Positions 53,682 to 62,699 of a stretch of 64,000 bases of DNA are shown here, one piece after another (within the stretch, counting starts at the first letter, position 1; every line of letters begins with the position of its first letter). The stretch is from NCBI GenBank assembly GCA_030603495.1, contig JAUVXR010000005.1, positions 58,732 to 122,731 on the forward strand, in the 5' to 3' direction. The notes under the pieces are model-generated. The model was not told the DNA's origin. It saw only the letters and a program-made list of their open reading frames with translations, and did no database searches. The stretch comes from a bacterium. GTDB lineage: Bacteria; Armatimonadota; Zipacnadia; Zipacnadales; Zipacnadaceae. The translations under genes and the position numbers were made by a program.

Positions 53682-55319
53682 TCAATCTTCCGCAGGTAGC
53701 ACATCAAACACCACCACTTCGCCAGGTCGGATCTCGGGTGGGACGGTTACGGTAGCAAGAAGCTGCATGCCCGGCTGCTGGTCGAGAGCCTGGGCTAACG
53801 CACTATCTCCCCACACTAAGAAGGTGCCGGCGCCGGCATCACGCAGCTCCCTGGCTATCTGGGCAGGTGAATCGCTGGCGGGTCGGCCCAGGTATTTCAT
53901 CCGCAGCCGGTAGCTTACGTACAGGCCATAGAACCACTCACTGGCCGCCAGCGGCGGGCGCAACGGTAGTGAGGAGAGCTTCTTCGCTACGTAGGCGTTG
54001 CCCCAATCAGGCGGATGGATAAAGTGCCAGCGGATGCCCGCAACAGGATTGATCAGGAATACTACCGTGAGCAGCGCAATCGCCAGGTAAGCTCTGTTCA
54101 AGCCCTGTCGTGCGCCCCGCGCAGTAATGCGCTGCCGCTCAGCACCCAAGACAAGCACTTGCAGCAGCAGGAAAGCCGTCCCCACCAGCACCGGCTCCAG
54201 CGGCATGAAGTAGCGGGGGATAGCATGAAGTAATATGTAGCCGGAGGCGTAGGCGATTGTTGTCCAGATCGCCCACCGCACAGGCCTTGCCCAGTTGCGG
54301 CCGGTGCTGCGGGCTATTGCTAGCAGCAAGGCGCAAAACAGCACGCCGCTCATAATACCCCAATGCGCAACATGCCCGACGAACCTCCGGAATGCTGTCA
54401 GGTTCTTGTCGATCTTCCGCAGGTAGTGCTTAAACGAGGCGAGATCCGCAAAGGAGCTCCAATAAGAGTACGAAAAAGTCTGGTTAAGAGGATCTTCCAA
54501 CGTATTGAGCCGCTTTCCTTGTGGTTGGGCCAAACCGCGCAGAGCGGGGGGGTCAAGGCGATGGACCGGGCCAGCATAAGACCAGGCTCCGGCTGAGGCA
54601 GTGCTAATCGTGGGGTATCCGTACTTGACCGATATCGCCGTCGCCCAGGGCAGGACGAAGACCGCAGCACCGGCCAGGCCTAAGGCGATAGTCCGCACGG
54701 CACGCCCGCCTGCCCCGGGCCCGGCTCGCCGACTGTACACCACCGCCAGTACCGAGAAATGCAGAACAAAGAAGGGAAAGGCATAAGCCTTGGCCAGGTA
54801 GGCTAGCCCGGCGACCAACCCACACTTGAAGGCAGCACCGCGCCGCTCGACGAGACTGGTATCCAGGCTCTGCCAGAAGTACACACTGAGGATCGCCGCT
54901 ACCAGCAGGTCGGGAGTCAGCAGAATCACGCTGCGGTCCAGGGCCATTGCTGCCACTGCCAGGGTAGCCGCCCAGCGCAGCGGCCGGGATAGCCCCAACC
55001 GACCGAATAACGACCAGGCCACGAAAGTCAGCCCCAGCCCACTGAGCAGCAGGATGCCTCGGGCAGCCACGAACGGCGAAATGCCTACGCGCAGCGGCAG
55101 GGAGATCAGCCAGGGCAGTAAGGGGCTCCAGTGGCCCCCGAGCGCGGCACCCCACTCGCCTTTGGCCCAGTGCTCAGCCAGGAGCAGGTACAAGACACCA
55201 TCGGTGTTGAGCTGATTTACACACCGAGCTGCCAGGGGAATGCCGACGGCAAGGTACAGAGCTGCCAGTACCACCAGCCAGCGCCGGTCAGCCTGTCGGC
55301 TTGTCCTCTGGAGTGGCAT
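53682..55319 (-). CDS. GT-C (ArnT-like) polytopic glycosyltransferase
   Basis: 545 residues with about ten membrane helices and a C-terminal soluble domain. The first loop NQLNTDGVLYLLLAEHWAKG contains the acidic residue typical of polyprenyl-phosphate-sugar transferases (PMT/ArnT). Start at ATG 55319 because the N-terminus MPLQRTSRQADRRWL is basic and precedes the first helix. It converges on the methyltransferase gene and lies six bases downstream of the thioredoxin-fold gene on the same strand. It may glycosylate lipids or proteins together with the GT2 enzyme at 52027. Confidence 0.75.
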   Translation of the reverse strand: MPLQRTSRQADRRWLVVLAALYLAVGIPLAARCVNQLNTDGVLYLLLAEHWAKGEWGAALGGHWSPLLPWLISLPLRVGISPFVAARGILLLSGLGLTFVAWSLFGRLGLSRPLRWAATLAVAAMALDRSVILLTPDLLVAAILSVYFWQSLDTSLVERRGAAFKCGLVAGLAYLAKAYAFPFFVLHFSVLAVVYSRRAGPGAGGRAVRTIALGLAGAAVFVLPWATAISVKYGYPTISTASAGAWSYAGPVHRLDPPALRGLAQPQGKRLNTLEDPLNQTFSYSYWSSFADLASFKHYLRKIDKNLTAFRRFVGHVAHWGIMSGVLFCALLLAIARSTGRNWARPVRWAIWTTIAYASGYILLHAIPRYFMPLEPVLVGTAFLLLQVLVLGAERQRITARGARQGLNRAYLAIALLTVVFLINPVAGIRWHFIHPPDWGNAYVAKKLSSLPLRPPLAASEWFYGLYVSYRLRMKYLGRPASDSPAQIARELRDAGAGTFLVWGDSALAQALDQQPGMQLLATVTVPPEIRPGEVVVFDVLPAED

Positions 55320-55324
55320 TCGAT

Positions 55325-56182
55325 TCACTCTTGGTGCTCCAGACTTTCCGCAAGCCACTGGTCAAGCTCGTCTGGGGAGACCGGGGTTGTGGGGTAGCGG
55401 CGGGCCAGCTCCTTTTCGCCCCGGAACAGGACCAGGCAGGGAATCTCGGTCACGTCGAAGGCGATGGTGAGCGGGATGTTCTGGGCGGTATCCACCGCGG
55501 CGAACTTCACCTGGCCGATGTAGTCGTGTGCCCGGTCTTCGAGCATCAGCTTGAGCAGCAGGGCATCGTCAGACTGTTCGGCCCAGAAACACACCAGCAC
55601 CGGCACCTCGGCGTCAAGCACCTCAGGCTTGAAGTTCGCCAGTGAGAGTTCGACCACAGGGCCGCTCTGCTCTGCCTCACCAGTATCTGCGGCGGGAGGT
55701 TGTTCACCCAACTGAGGCTGCGGCGCTGCCCCCCCGGCGGCCAACTCCTCGGCAGTGACTGCGAACGGCTCGGGCAAGCCCGCCAGCGTGCCCAGCAAAT
55801 CAACCTTCCATTGCCCCTCCTCTTTGACCAGCTTTACCTCCAGCGACCGGAGCTGGAGCAGCGCAGCAACAGTAGCAGTGTCCCCGTCAACTACTGATTC
55901 GTGAGGAACCAGGCGGGGGACAATCAAGTACGTGGCCAACGGCTCGATCACCTGGTCGCCCCATCTGCTTAACGCCTCCCGGGACTTGGTGCCGACAACT
56001 TCATTGAGCGGGGCTGAGTCTATTTGACTTTCCTTGAGGGCAGCAGCCAGGGCATAACTAAACTCGCTGACGACCTGCTCGGGCGTTCTGGCTTGCTCTT
56101 TTTCTTGTGCTCGCACCTTGCCCGTCATCACAACCAGGCCAACTACCAGTGCAGCAGCTAACCATCTTGTGGCGATCTTCAT
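55325..56182 (-). CDS. Exported thioredoxin-fold protein without a CxxC site
   Basis: 285 residues. A signal peptide (MKIATRWLAAALVVGLVVMT) is followed by a helical domain of about 140 residues, then a Pro/Gly/Gln-rich linker and a C-terminal thioredoxin fold (LANFKPEVLDAEVPVLVCFW, VKFAAVDTAQNIPLTIAFDV, TEIPCLVLFRGEKELARR with the cis-Pro). At the active site the sequence is FWAEQSDDA where WCxxC is expected, so no redox-active pair exists. It is probably a binding or chaperone-like protein. ATG 56182 marks the signal peptide. Confidence 0.75.
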   Translation of the reverse strand: MKIATRWLAAALVVGLVVMTGKVRAQEKEQARTPEQVVSEFSYALAAALKESQIDSAPLNEVVGTKSREALSRWGDQVIEPLATYLIVPRLVPHESVVDGDTATVAALLQLRSLEVKLVKEEGQWKVDLLGTLAGLPEPFAVTAEELAAGGAAPQPQLGEQPPAADTGEAEQSGPVVELSLANFKPEVLDAEVPVLVCFWAEQSDDALLLKLMLEDRAHDYIGQVKFAAVDTAQNIPLTIAFDVTEIPCLVLFRGEKELARRYPTTPVSPDELDQWLAESLEHQE

Positions 56183-56231
56183 TGCGAATCCTCTCCTCAA
56201 AACCTCTCTGCCAGCGTGTTGCTGGCTCGGA

Positions 56232-56876
56232 TCATGGTATCCAAAACTTTCCGTCATCAACCTGATTGGCGTGCAGGGGCTTGGCGTGGCCGTCGAGGAA
56301 TCCGAAGCTGGCCCAGTCGTCGTGGCGGAAGGCCACCCGGCTGAGCCGGTGGGCGACGTACGAGCTGCCCATCGCGCCGACGCTGGACTTCATATCGAAG
56401 AACAGAATCAGTTCGCTTACCCGTTCCAGGCTGGACATCGAGCGAGCCAGGTGCGCGTGTCCGTAGCCAGTCAGGTAGGTCAGGCCGTAGTTGATGCCGT
56501 AGCTGTGGGGCAGGTCGGTGCTGTTGCGGGCGCTCTGGGGGGCACCGTCTACCGGGCAGATGATAATCTGTTCGCTGGCCAGGTAAGGCTGGAGCAGCAC
56601 GCACCAGGTAACCCCCAGCGTGCCCTGGGAGTTATCCCAGTTTCGGGCCGGTACCAGTCGCCGCCCGAAGTCGGTGCAGTACATCTGCGAGGCTGCGAGG
56701 AGCTGCTTGACCTGGGAGATGCAGGCGGCCTTGTAGCCACTGCTCTTGGCCCTGGCAAATACGGGAAACAATATCGCCACCAGGATAGCTATGATGGCGA
56801 TTACGACCAGCAATTCGATCAGGGTGAAGCCGCTGTGAAGTTGTCGCAAACGCCCGGAGCCAGCCACAGTAGTCAC
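56232..56876 (-). CDS. Type II/IV prepilin-like protein with H-x9-DG C-terminus
   Basis: 214 residues. After a short leader, GFTLIELLVVIAIIAIL is the prepilin peptidase site and N-terminal helix. FPVFARAKSSGYKAACISQV continues as in Armatimonadota pseudopilins. Near the C-terminus, His and DGHAKPL are separated as H-x9-DG, the hallmark of the DUF1559/H-X9-DG family. Function: a pseudopilin of a type II secretion or related filament system; no assembly genes (gspD/E/F, pilB) are near. It is the best taxonomic marker in the window. Confidence 0.88.
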   Translation of the reverse strand: MTTVAGSGRLRQLHSGFTLIELLVVIAIIAILVAILFPVFARAKSSGYKAACISQVKQLLAASQMYCTDFGRRLVPARNWDNSQGTLGVTWCVLLQPYLASEQIIICPVDGAPQSARNSTDLPHSYGINYGLTYLTGYGHAHLARSMSSLERVSELILFFDMKSSVGAMGSSYVAHRLSRVAFRHDDWASFGFLDGHAKPLHANQVDDGKFWIP

Positions 56877-57029
56877 TATTTCGCCCCCGGGCCTGTCAAT
56901 TCCTTGTCGCTCTGCCTTGGGCGGTCCCTAGTCGCGACAAGATCCGCCTTCGCCAAGGCTACGGTGGACGCGATGTCGCTCCTACCGAATGAGTGGACTG
57001 AGCGGCGAGGTGCGGCGGTTCCTTAGTGG

Positions 57030-57677
57030 CTAGCGGCCAACGGTGATACGGCCCTGGCCAGTGTAGTTAAGCTGGTCCTTGGAGTCTACAAAGCTGGTGA
57101 TGATCGTGGCCAGCCCCGTGCTGCCGCGGCGGACGATGTTATCTTCGCCGAAGATCTTGAAGTAGCCCGAGCCGCCCTTGGCCAGAAACAGAGGCATTAC
57201 CACCTGGTACTCCTTGCCATCCTCCAATGCCTGGGTATTAGTGGCCAGCGAGGTAATACGCTGGTTGCGTGGCGCCTTGGGGTCATACTTGATCTTCAGC
57301 CCCGAGACTTGCAGGAAAGCACTATTGGGCAGGGGCAGACGGCTGAGGCTGCGTTCCAAGGCCTCCCGAATCTGTGCTCCGGTCAGTTTGGAGACTGCCC
57401 AGGTCTCATCAGGCGTTTGCAGCAAGCTCGTAATCTGCTGCTCGGTCGGCTTGTTAGCCGGAATGGTGCCCGACTTGAAGGAGACCGCCGCGACCAGCGC
57501 GATGGTAGTGTTCGACGCAGTGCAGAGCGCATCCGCAGTCAGGTCGCCGAAACTGGTCTCACGCTTGTCAGCGTTGACCGTGGACAACTCGTCAGCCGCC
57601 CCCGCAGTCACGTATTGTAGTACAACTGCGCCTCCGGCCAGCAGGACAACTGCCGCGATCATTCCTATTTTTCTCAT
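57030..57677 (-). CDS. Exported 5'-nucleotidase C-terminal-domain protein
   Basis: 215 residues. A signal peptide ([20 protein letters not shown], then YVTAGAA) is followed by a domain beginning [16 protein letters not shown], the start of the 5'-nucleotidase C-terminal substrate-binding domain. [20 protein letters not shown] and [16 protein letters not shown] continue it. The metallophosphatase domain that normally precedes it is absent, so it cannot be a complete nucleotidase; a nucleoside-binding role is possible. Its ATG overlaps the prfB stop (ATGA, 57674-57677), so its translation is probably coupled to release factor 2. Confidence 0.75.
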   Translation of the reverse strand: MRKIGMIAAVVLLAGGAVVLQYVTAGAADELSTVNADKRETSFGDLTADALCTASNTTIALVAAVSFKSGTIPANKPTEQQITSLLQTPDETWAVSKLTGAQIREALERSLSRLPLPNSAFLQVSGLKIKYDPKAPRNQRITSLATNTQALEDGKEYQVVMPLFLAKGGSGYFKIFGEDNIVRRGSTGLATIITSFVDSKDQLNYTGQGRITVGR

Positions 57678-58793
57678 GCCAGCTCACCACCTTGCCCGGC
57701 CACGGTCTGGAGATACACACGGATGAACGGGTCAATCTCGCCATCTAGTACTGCCTCGACATTGGCCACTTCCACATTGGTGCGATGGTCCTTGACCATC
57801 GTATACGGCTGCATTACGTAGGACCTGATCTGACTGGCAAACGCGATATCTTGCTTATGCTCACGCAGGTTATCAATCTCCTGGGCGCGCTCGGCCCGCT
57901 CATGCTCGGCCAGCCGTGCCTGCAATACCTGCATTGCGAAGCGCCGGTTAGCGTGCTGTGAGCGCTCCGCCTGCGACTGGGCCGTAATCCCCGTGGGCAA
58001 GTGCGTAATGCGCACTGCTGAGTCGGTCTTGTTGACGTGCTGGCCACCAGCCCCGCCGGACCGAAAGGTCTCGACACGCAAGTCCTCCGGATTGATGCTG
58101 ACCTCCACATCTTCTGCAACTTCCGGTATCACGTCCACAGAAGCGAAGCTGGTATGGCGACGCTTCGAGCTGTCAAAGGGCGAGAGGCGTACTAGACGGT
58201 GAACGCCGCCTTCCGCCCTAAGATACCCGAAGGCCCGCAGGCCCACTACCCGGCCCGTGACGTTGCGGAAGCCCGCGGCATCGCCCTCAACGAACGAGAC
58301 CACCTGGAACTCATAGCCATGCCGCTCCGCCCACCTGCGGTACATCCGCAGCAGCATCTCCGCCCAGTCGCATGCCTCCGTCCCACCAGCCCCGGCAGTA
58401 ATGGTCAGGATAGCGTTGGCGCTATCGTACTTGCCACTGAGCGTCGCGGCCAGCTCCAGCTCCTGGAGCTGCGCTCGCGCCGACTCGATCCCTGCAATAA
58501 TCTCCGCGATGACGCTCTCGTCGTCTTCCTCTTGAGCCAACTCCAGTAGCACCTCGAGGTCGCCGAGCTTCCCGCTCAGCTCATCCCAGGGATCAACGGT
58601 TGCGCGCAGCGCACTGAGCTTCTGCATCAGCTCCTGGGCACTGGACGCATCATTCCAGAAGTCCGGCTCCTGAGTGCGGTTTTCAAGCTCCGCTATCTGC
58701 CCACGGCGGCCAGCCAGGTCAAAGACGATCCCCGACCTGCTGGAGGGTATCGTGCAGCTCCTTCAACTGACCGTCAGTATCCTGCATCAACAT
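57674..58793 (-). CDS. prfB: Peptide chain release factor 2 (programmed +1 frameshift)
   Basis: 372 residues after frameshifting. Recognises UGA and UAA and releases the nascent chain. The GGQ motif is in [20 protein letters not shown], and [20 protein letters not shown] follows. Translation starts at ATG 58793 ([17 protein letters not shown]). It reads 24 codons to CTT at 58724-58722, where an in-frame TGA (58721-58719) forces a +1 shift to GAC, giving [17 protein letters not shown] sequence a few bases before the CTT is the internal Shine-Dalgarno stimulator. The longest uninterrupted frame begins at 58627 and would lack the N-terminal helix. Confidence 0.92.
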
Positions 58794-58920
58794 AATGGTC
58801 CAGTTCTCCTGCCTACCTTGACATTGTGTTAGACAAACGCCCTCGCCAATAGTTCTGTGCAAAGAATTCGGGCCTAATGCTCAGGCTGGCCTCCCAGCGC
58901 TTCGTTTGGGGCTCGACGGG

Positions 58921-59868
58921 CTATTCCCCCTCGTGGCGCAACTGGTAGAGCAACACGGCGGCATAGTTGATCCAGCGCTCTTCTTCCGGAGAGACTGGGG
59001 TGCGAATATTGGCAATGTCTTCCAGAATGTGCATCGCCTGGCCCTCGTCGCCATCTACGTACTTGGCCACCGCCATGAAATACTTCACTTCGACCTGGCG
59101 CTTTGAATCCGGATAGGTATTCAGATAGCTCGCCAGGTCCCGATAGCCCTGCGAGGGTTGATCAGGGAGAGCCATTATTGTCAGGTCCAGCTCAGCATCC
59201 GCCCGGGCCCCGGCCCGATTCTCGGGATCCAGCTCAATGGCAAGGTTTAGGCTCTTTTTCGCGTCTCCGTAGAGTTGTAGCTCCAGACATATGTGCCCCA
59301 GACGGGCATAGGCCCCGGCCTGCTTAAGCTCCTCCTCGGGTGCGTTCTGGGCGGCGATGAGAAGCTTGACCGTATCGAGGACATCAACGAACTTGGCCGC
59401 CGGAATATAATCGTGAATCTCAAACGCCTTGCGGCCGCCCGCGTTGAAGAAGAGGTGAACCGGCAGCAGGTACAACGTGGCGCTTTCCAGATCATGATCC
59501 GCGTCGGGCAGTAGGCTCGCCTGGTACTGCCGGATGAAACCATGATTCGCCGGGTGGTTGACATCCAGAGCACACAGCACATAGTTACGCAGCATCTGCT
59601 TGACCTGTGGGTTGATCAGGGTCAGGCGATTCATCTTCTCGCACGAATCGTGTTCTTTTGTCTCCTGCCAGTCCTCCGCTGGCAGAGAACGCCGTTGCCA
59701 AATATAGACATACACTGGCTTGCCGCTCTCTTGCGCCGCGGCCAGGGCTGCCTCCCAGCTTTCGTGCCAGACGTTAGGCTCAGCTGCAAGTGCCGATACA
59801 ATCATTACGCAGCAGCTAACAGCAGCGAGTATAACCGGTAGACTCCACATGCCCCACCGGCGACGCAT
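58921..59868 (-). CDS. Exported thioredoxin-fold plus TPR protein
   Basis: 315 residues from ATG 59868 (MRRRWGMWSLPVILAAVSCC). After the signal peptide, a thioredoxin-like fold (WHESWEAALAAAQESGKPVY, then LLPVHLFFNAGGRKAFEI) lacks the CxxC motif (YIWQRRSLPAEDW instead). TPR-like helical hairpins follow (ARLGHICLELQLYGDAKKSL, NLAIELDPENRAGARADAEL, VAKYVDGDEGQAMHILEDI). It is probably a periplasmic scaffold or folding factor. A second thioredoxin-fold protein without CxxC is encoded at 55325-56182. Confidence 0.72.
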   Translation of the reverse strand: MRRRWGMWSLPVILAAVSCCVMIVSALAAEPNVWHESWEAALAAAQESGKPVYVYIWQRRSLPAEDWQETKEHDSCEKMNRLTLINPQVKQMLRNYVLCALDVNHPANHGFIRQYQASLLPDADHDLESATLYLLPVHLFFNAGGRKAFEIHDYIPAAKFVDVLDTVKLLIAAQNAPEEELKQAGAYARLGHICLELQLYGDAKKSLNLAIELDPENRAGARADAELDLTIMALPDQPSQGYRDLASYLNTYPDSKRQVEVKYFMAVAKYVDGDEGQAMHILEDIANIRTPVSPEEERWINYAAVLLYQLRHEGE

Positions 59869-59911
59869 TCGCTCCGACACCCGATATACAGAACACACTA
59901 GTCTGCATCTC

Positions 59912-60388
59912 CTATCTGTCAGCCAAACGCATGAAGTAGTATATTTTACGCCCTACCTCCCCATAACCCAGCCGGGGATATAACGCCTGCCCGCGCTCGT
60001 TGCACGTCAGGGTCTCAATCTGACTATAAATCATACCCTCTGCCCCAAAATAGTCAAGGGCAGCATCGAGCAGCGCCTTGCCCACGCCCTTGCCCTGGTG
60101 GCCTGTCGCCACGGCGAGATTATGAACATGGCCGGTCAGCATTTGTCGGTCCAACTCGGTAGTGACGTAGCCCACCGGCTCGCCGGCGACCTCCGCCACC
60201 AGCGTTCCCTCCGGGCTGGCCTCTATCTCCGCGGCGACCTCTTCAGTCTTGCACTGCTGCCAGGGCACCTCGTTACGGACCTCGAATTTGCGCTCAATCA
60301 AGGCGGGCATAGCGACCGCCCCAAACACCTCAGCAGTGATCTGTAGCAGCAGGCGTCGGTCTGATGGCTGGTACTTGCGGACTATCAC
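59912..60388 (-). CDS. GNAT-family acetyltransferase
   Basis: 158 residues. The acetyl-CoA loop is VATGHQGKGVGKALLDAALD (QxxGxG/A type), followed by TCNERGQALYPRLGYGEV, both typical of the RimI/GNAT fold. Substrate unknown. It lies 13 bases upstream of the thioredoxin-TPR gene and 13 downstream of the PHP gene on the same strand. Confidence 0.85.
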   Translation of the reverse strand: MIVRKYQPSDRRLLLQITAEVFGAVAMPALIERKFEVRNEVPWQQCKTEEVAAEIEASPEGTLVAEVAGEPVGYVTTELDRQMLTGHVHNLAVATGHQGKGVGKALLDAALDYFGAEGMIYSQIETLTCNERGQALYPRLGYGEVGRKIYYFMRLADR

Positions 60389-60400
60389 GTAATAGCTCCT

Positions 60401-62011
60401 CTACCAGATATGTCGTGCCGTCAGCGAGTATACCTTCGCTGGATAGTCGTATCTGAGCTGGAAGTACGAGTATTCCACTGCCAGTTGGCTGATCTCGGGC
60501 CACTCCAATAGCGGCGAACTACGGTCGCCGATCCGCGCGATGCCCTCGGCTAGTCGGTCCAGCCCCATCCACCCCTGAAGCTCCCGGTCCCAGCTCGTAC
60601 GGATTATCACGTTATCGGCGCCAGTTAGGTGCGTCAGCCGGCGTTCGGCTTCGTCGTGCCAGACGAAATAGCCGTTCAACGCAGCTTCGAGCTGGCCGAT
60701 CGGCTTGATGGCGGCAGCGATCATCCACGGCAGATACATTCCCCCCGCGGCATACGCCCGGCCCTCGGCCAGCGCCTGACGGAGGCTCTCTTCGGTAGTA
60801 TCCTCCGACTCGATTATAGTATAAGGCAGTCCCACCGCCGCGCCGTAGGGGCTATTGCTGCCGTACAAGGCCGGCTTGCCCCCCAATGCCGGCTCATAGA
60901 GTATCTGCAGGGTACGAAACATCTCAAAGAGGCCCGCCTGGATCAGGTAACCGTCGAACGGCATCTCCCGCAGCACCTGCGGTCCGCCAGCAACCCCCGG
61001 ATGCGCCAGGAGCGCCAGGCCCCCCTGATCGTGAATCATCTCCAGAGTTTTCTTCATAGTCATCTGTTCAGGCACCCACGTGCGCACAAACAGCGCCAGG
61101 ATTCCGCCGCTGGTAGTGTCCACATACTCACCGATGATCACGCGAAAATCGGCCGGCAGCCTTCCCTCGTCGCGCAGCCGCGCCGCGGTCCGCTGCGCCC
61201 GCTGAGCGCCATCAATGCGGTTGCGGTCCGCAATGACCACGGCCTTCAGGCCCCGCTGCCCCGCCCGCAGCAGCATCTTCTCCAGACAGGTGGTTGAATC
61301 GTAGGAGGTGTTGCTCGCCACCCGCAGATCTATGGGCACTAATCCCTCGCCGGAGGTGACTTCCGTGAGGCTGTCCGGCAATAATTCCAGCACCTTCGGT
61401 GCCACTAACTCCGCCAGAAGCTCCCGGGAAAGGTACTGCTGGCGACTCAGTGCGGCCTCCAGCGTTTCCCGCTCCGCGTCTTCGTACTCCCGATGTGTCC
61501 ACCAGTAGGCTGCAGCCAGTACCACCCGCCTCAGCGCAAAATCATCATCCTCATTCATCCGCTGCACCTCTTCAGCCGCAATCCGGTAGGGGTTGGCCCA
61601 CCCCCGCTGTCTAAGCCACGGGGAGTTCACATAGTCGTCGTAGCACAATTCATCGTAGTTCCGGCCCGGATCAAATTCAGGAACAAAGCCGGGAGAGAAC
61701 TCCAGTGACACGTGCCACTGCCAGCCCAGGTCAATGGGATAACGGTACGCGATCCGGGGCGCGTACTCACCTGGGTCATACGATTCGGCCCGGTACAGGC
61801 TTCCCCGACGCTCCTTTGTCCCAGGCACGACGCTAAGTGCAGGCAACTGGGCGAAGAGCGTGTCCTGCCAGGATGAATAGCTGGGCGTGGCATCCAGATG
61901 AAGGTCGGACCGGACTGTCGCCAACGACTCACCGAGCACACCTGAATAGACGGGCCGTGCCCACAACGCAGAGGGAGAACCGGCCAGCAAAATGCCGCCC
62001 GCCATAACCAC
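60401..62011 (-). CDS. Exported protein with a degenerate PHP domain
   Basis: 536 residues. The central part follows the PHP phosphoesterase order: DLRVASNTSYDST where DLHxHT is expected, AGQRGLKAVVIADRNRI where a DHN is expected, IIGEYVDTTSGGILALFV and GGLALLAHPG. The first two metal-binding sites have lost their His residues (HxH to RVA, DHN to DRN), so it is probably non-catalytic or binds something else. The N-terminus is a signal sequence (AGGILLAGSPSALWAR). GTG 62011 lacks a positive n-region; the in-frame ATT at 62056-62054 with AAAGGTGG upstream would supply TRKS, so the true start may be there. Confidence 0.72.
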   Translation of the reverse strand: MVMAGGILLAGSPSALWARPVYSGVLGESLATVRSDLHLDATPSYSSWQDTLFAQLPALSVVPGTKERRGSLYRAESYDPGEYAPRIAYRYPIDLGWQWHVSLEFSPGFVPEFDPGRNYDELCYDDYVNSPWLRQRGWANPYRIAAEEVQRMNEDDDFALRRVVLAAAYWWTHREYEDAERETLEAALSRQQYLSRELLAELVAPKVLELLPDSLTEVTSGEGLVPIDLRVASNTSYDSTTCLEKMLLRAGQRGLKAVVIADRNRIDGAQRAQRTAARLRDEGRLPADFRVIIGEYVDTTSGGILALFVRTWVPEQMTMKKTLEMIHDQGGLALLAHPGVAGGPQVLREMPFDGYLIQAGLFEMFRTLQILYEPALGGKPALYGSNSPYGAAVGLPYTIIESEDTTEESLRQALAEGRAYAAGGMYLPWMIAAAIKPIGQLEAALNGYFVWHDEAERRLTHLTGADNVIIRTSWDRELQGWMGLDRLAEGIARIGDRSSPLLEWPEISQLAVEYSYFQLRYDYPAKVYSLTARHIW

Positions 62012-62085
62012 GGCTGACCACGACCAAGCTACTGCGCCGGACTTCCGGGTGCCAATTGCCGATCACGCCACCTTTACGCGGGGGG

Positions 62086-62655
62086 TTAGAGGGGTGATAT
62101 GTCCGGAATGATCTCGAGCTCATCTGCCAGCGAACCCATGGGGAGCTCAAGAGCGCGGCTCTCGCTATTGAAGCCCAGCTTCTCCAGTGCCTCGGCAGCC
62201 TGCTGCGTCATAATCGGCTTCGTCGCGTCGACCAGCAATCCCAAGGCCACTTCCTTGAGTAGAGGGATCGCCCGCCGGTCTCCGATTTCGCCCAGCGTCC
62301 AGGCCGCTCGAGCCCGGAACCGCTCACCCAGATGGATGTTCTCTAACACTTCGCTGACTTGGGCGACTACCGGGTTCTCCGGCTCGGTAGTCTTGAGCCG
62401 TCGCCCGTGTTTGACCAGGGCCACCGCAGCCTTGTCACACAACTCGTCATCACTGGCGATAGCTTCGCCAAGCAGCTTGATGGCGCGGCGATCTACAAGG
62501 TTGGCCAGGGTGACAATCGCCTGCTCCCGTGTGGTAACCTTGGGTGACTCGACCTTCCTGCTTAGGTCTTCGATAGGATCCATGGCGCAGCCGGCCAGTA
62601 TGCCGGCTATTATTCCGATCATGACGGTTACCGCTAGCAGCCTGCCAGTACCCAT
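62086..62655 (-). CDS. HEAT-repeat lipoprotein
   Basis: 189 residues. A lipoprotein signal ends in GIIAGILAGCAMDP (lipobox LAGC). It is followed by HEAT-like helical pairs (ATLANLVDRRAIKLLGEAIA type; RARAAWTLGEIGDRRAIPLL). HEAT proteins act as scaffolds. Start at ATG 62655, as the signal peptide begins there. It follows the next HEAT gene by 44 bases on the same strand and is likely co-transcribed. Confidence 0.72.
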   Translation of the reverse strand: MGTGRLLAVTVMIGIIAGILAGCAMDPIEDLSRKVESPKVTTREQAIVTLANLVDRRAIKLLGEAIASDDELCDKAAVALVKHGRRLKTTEPENPVVAQVSEVLENIHLGERFRARAAWTLGEIGDRRAIPLLKEVALGLLVDATKPIMTQQAAEALEKLGFNSESRALELPMGSLADELEIIPDISPL

Positions 62656-62699
62656 CGTTATCGCTATTCCTCTCCGACCATGATTCGAAATCAGAGCCA

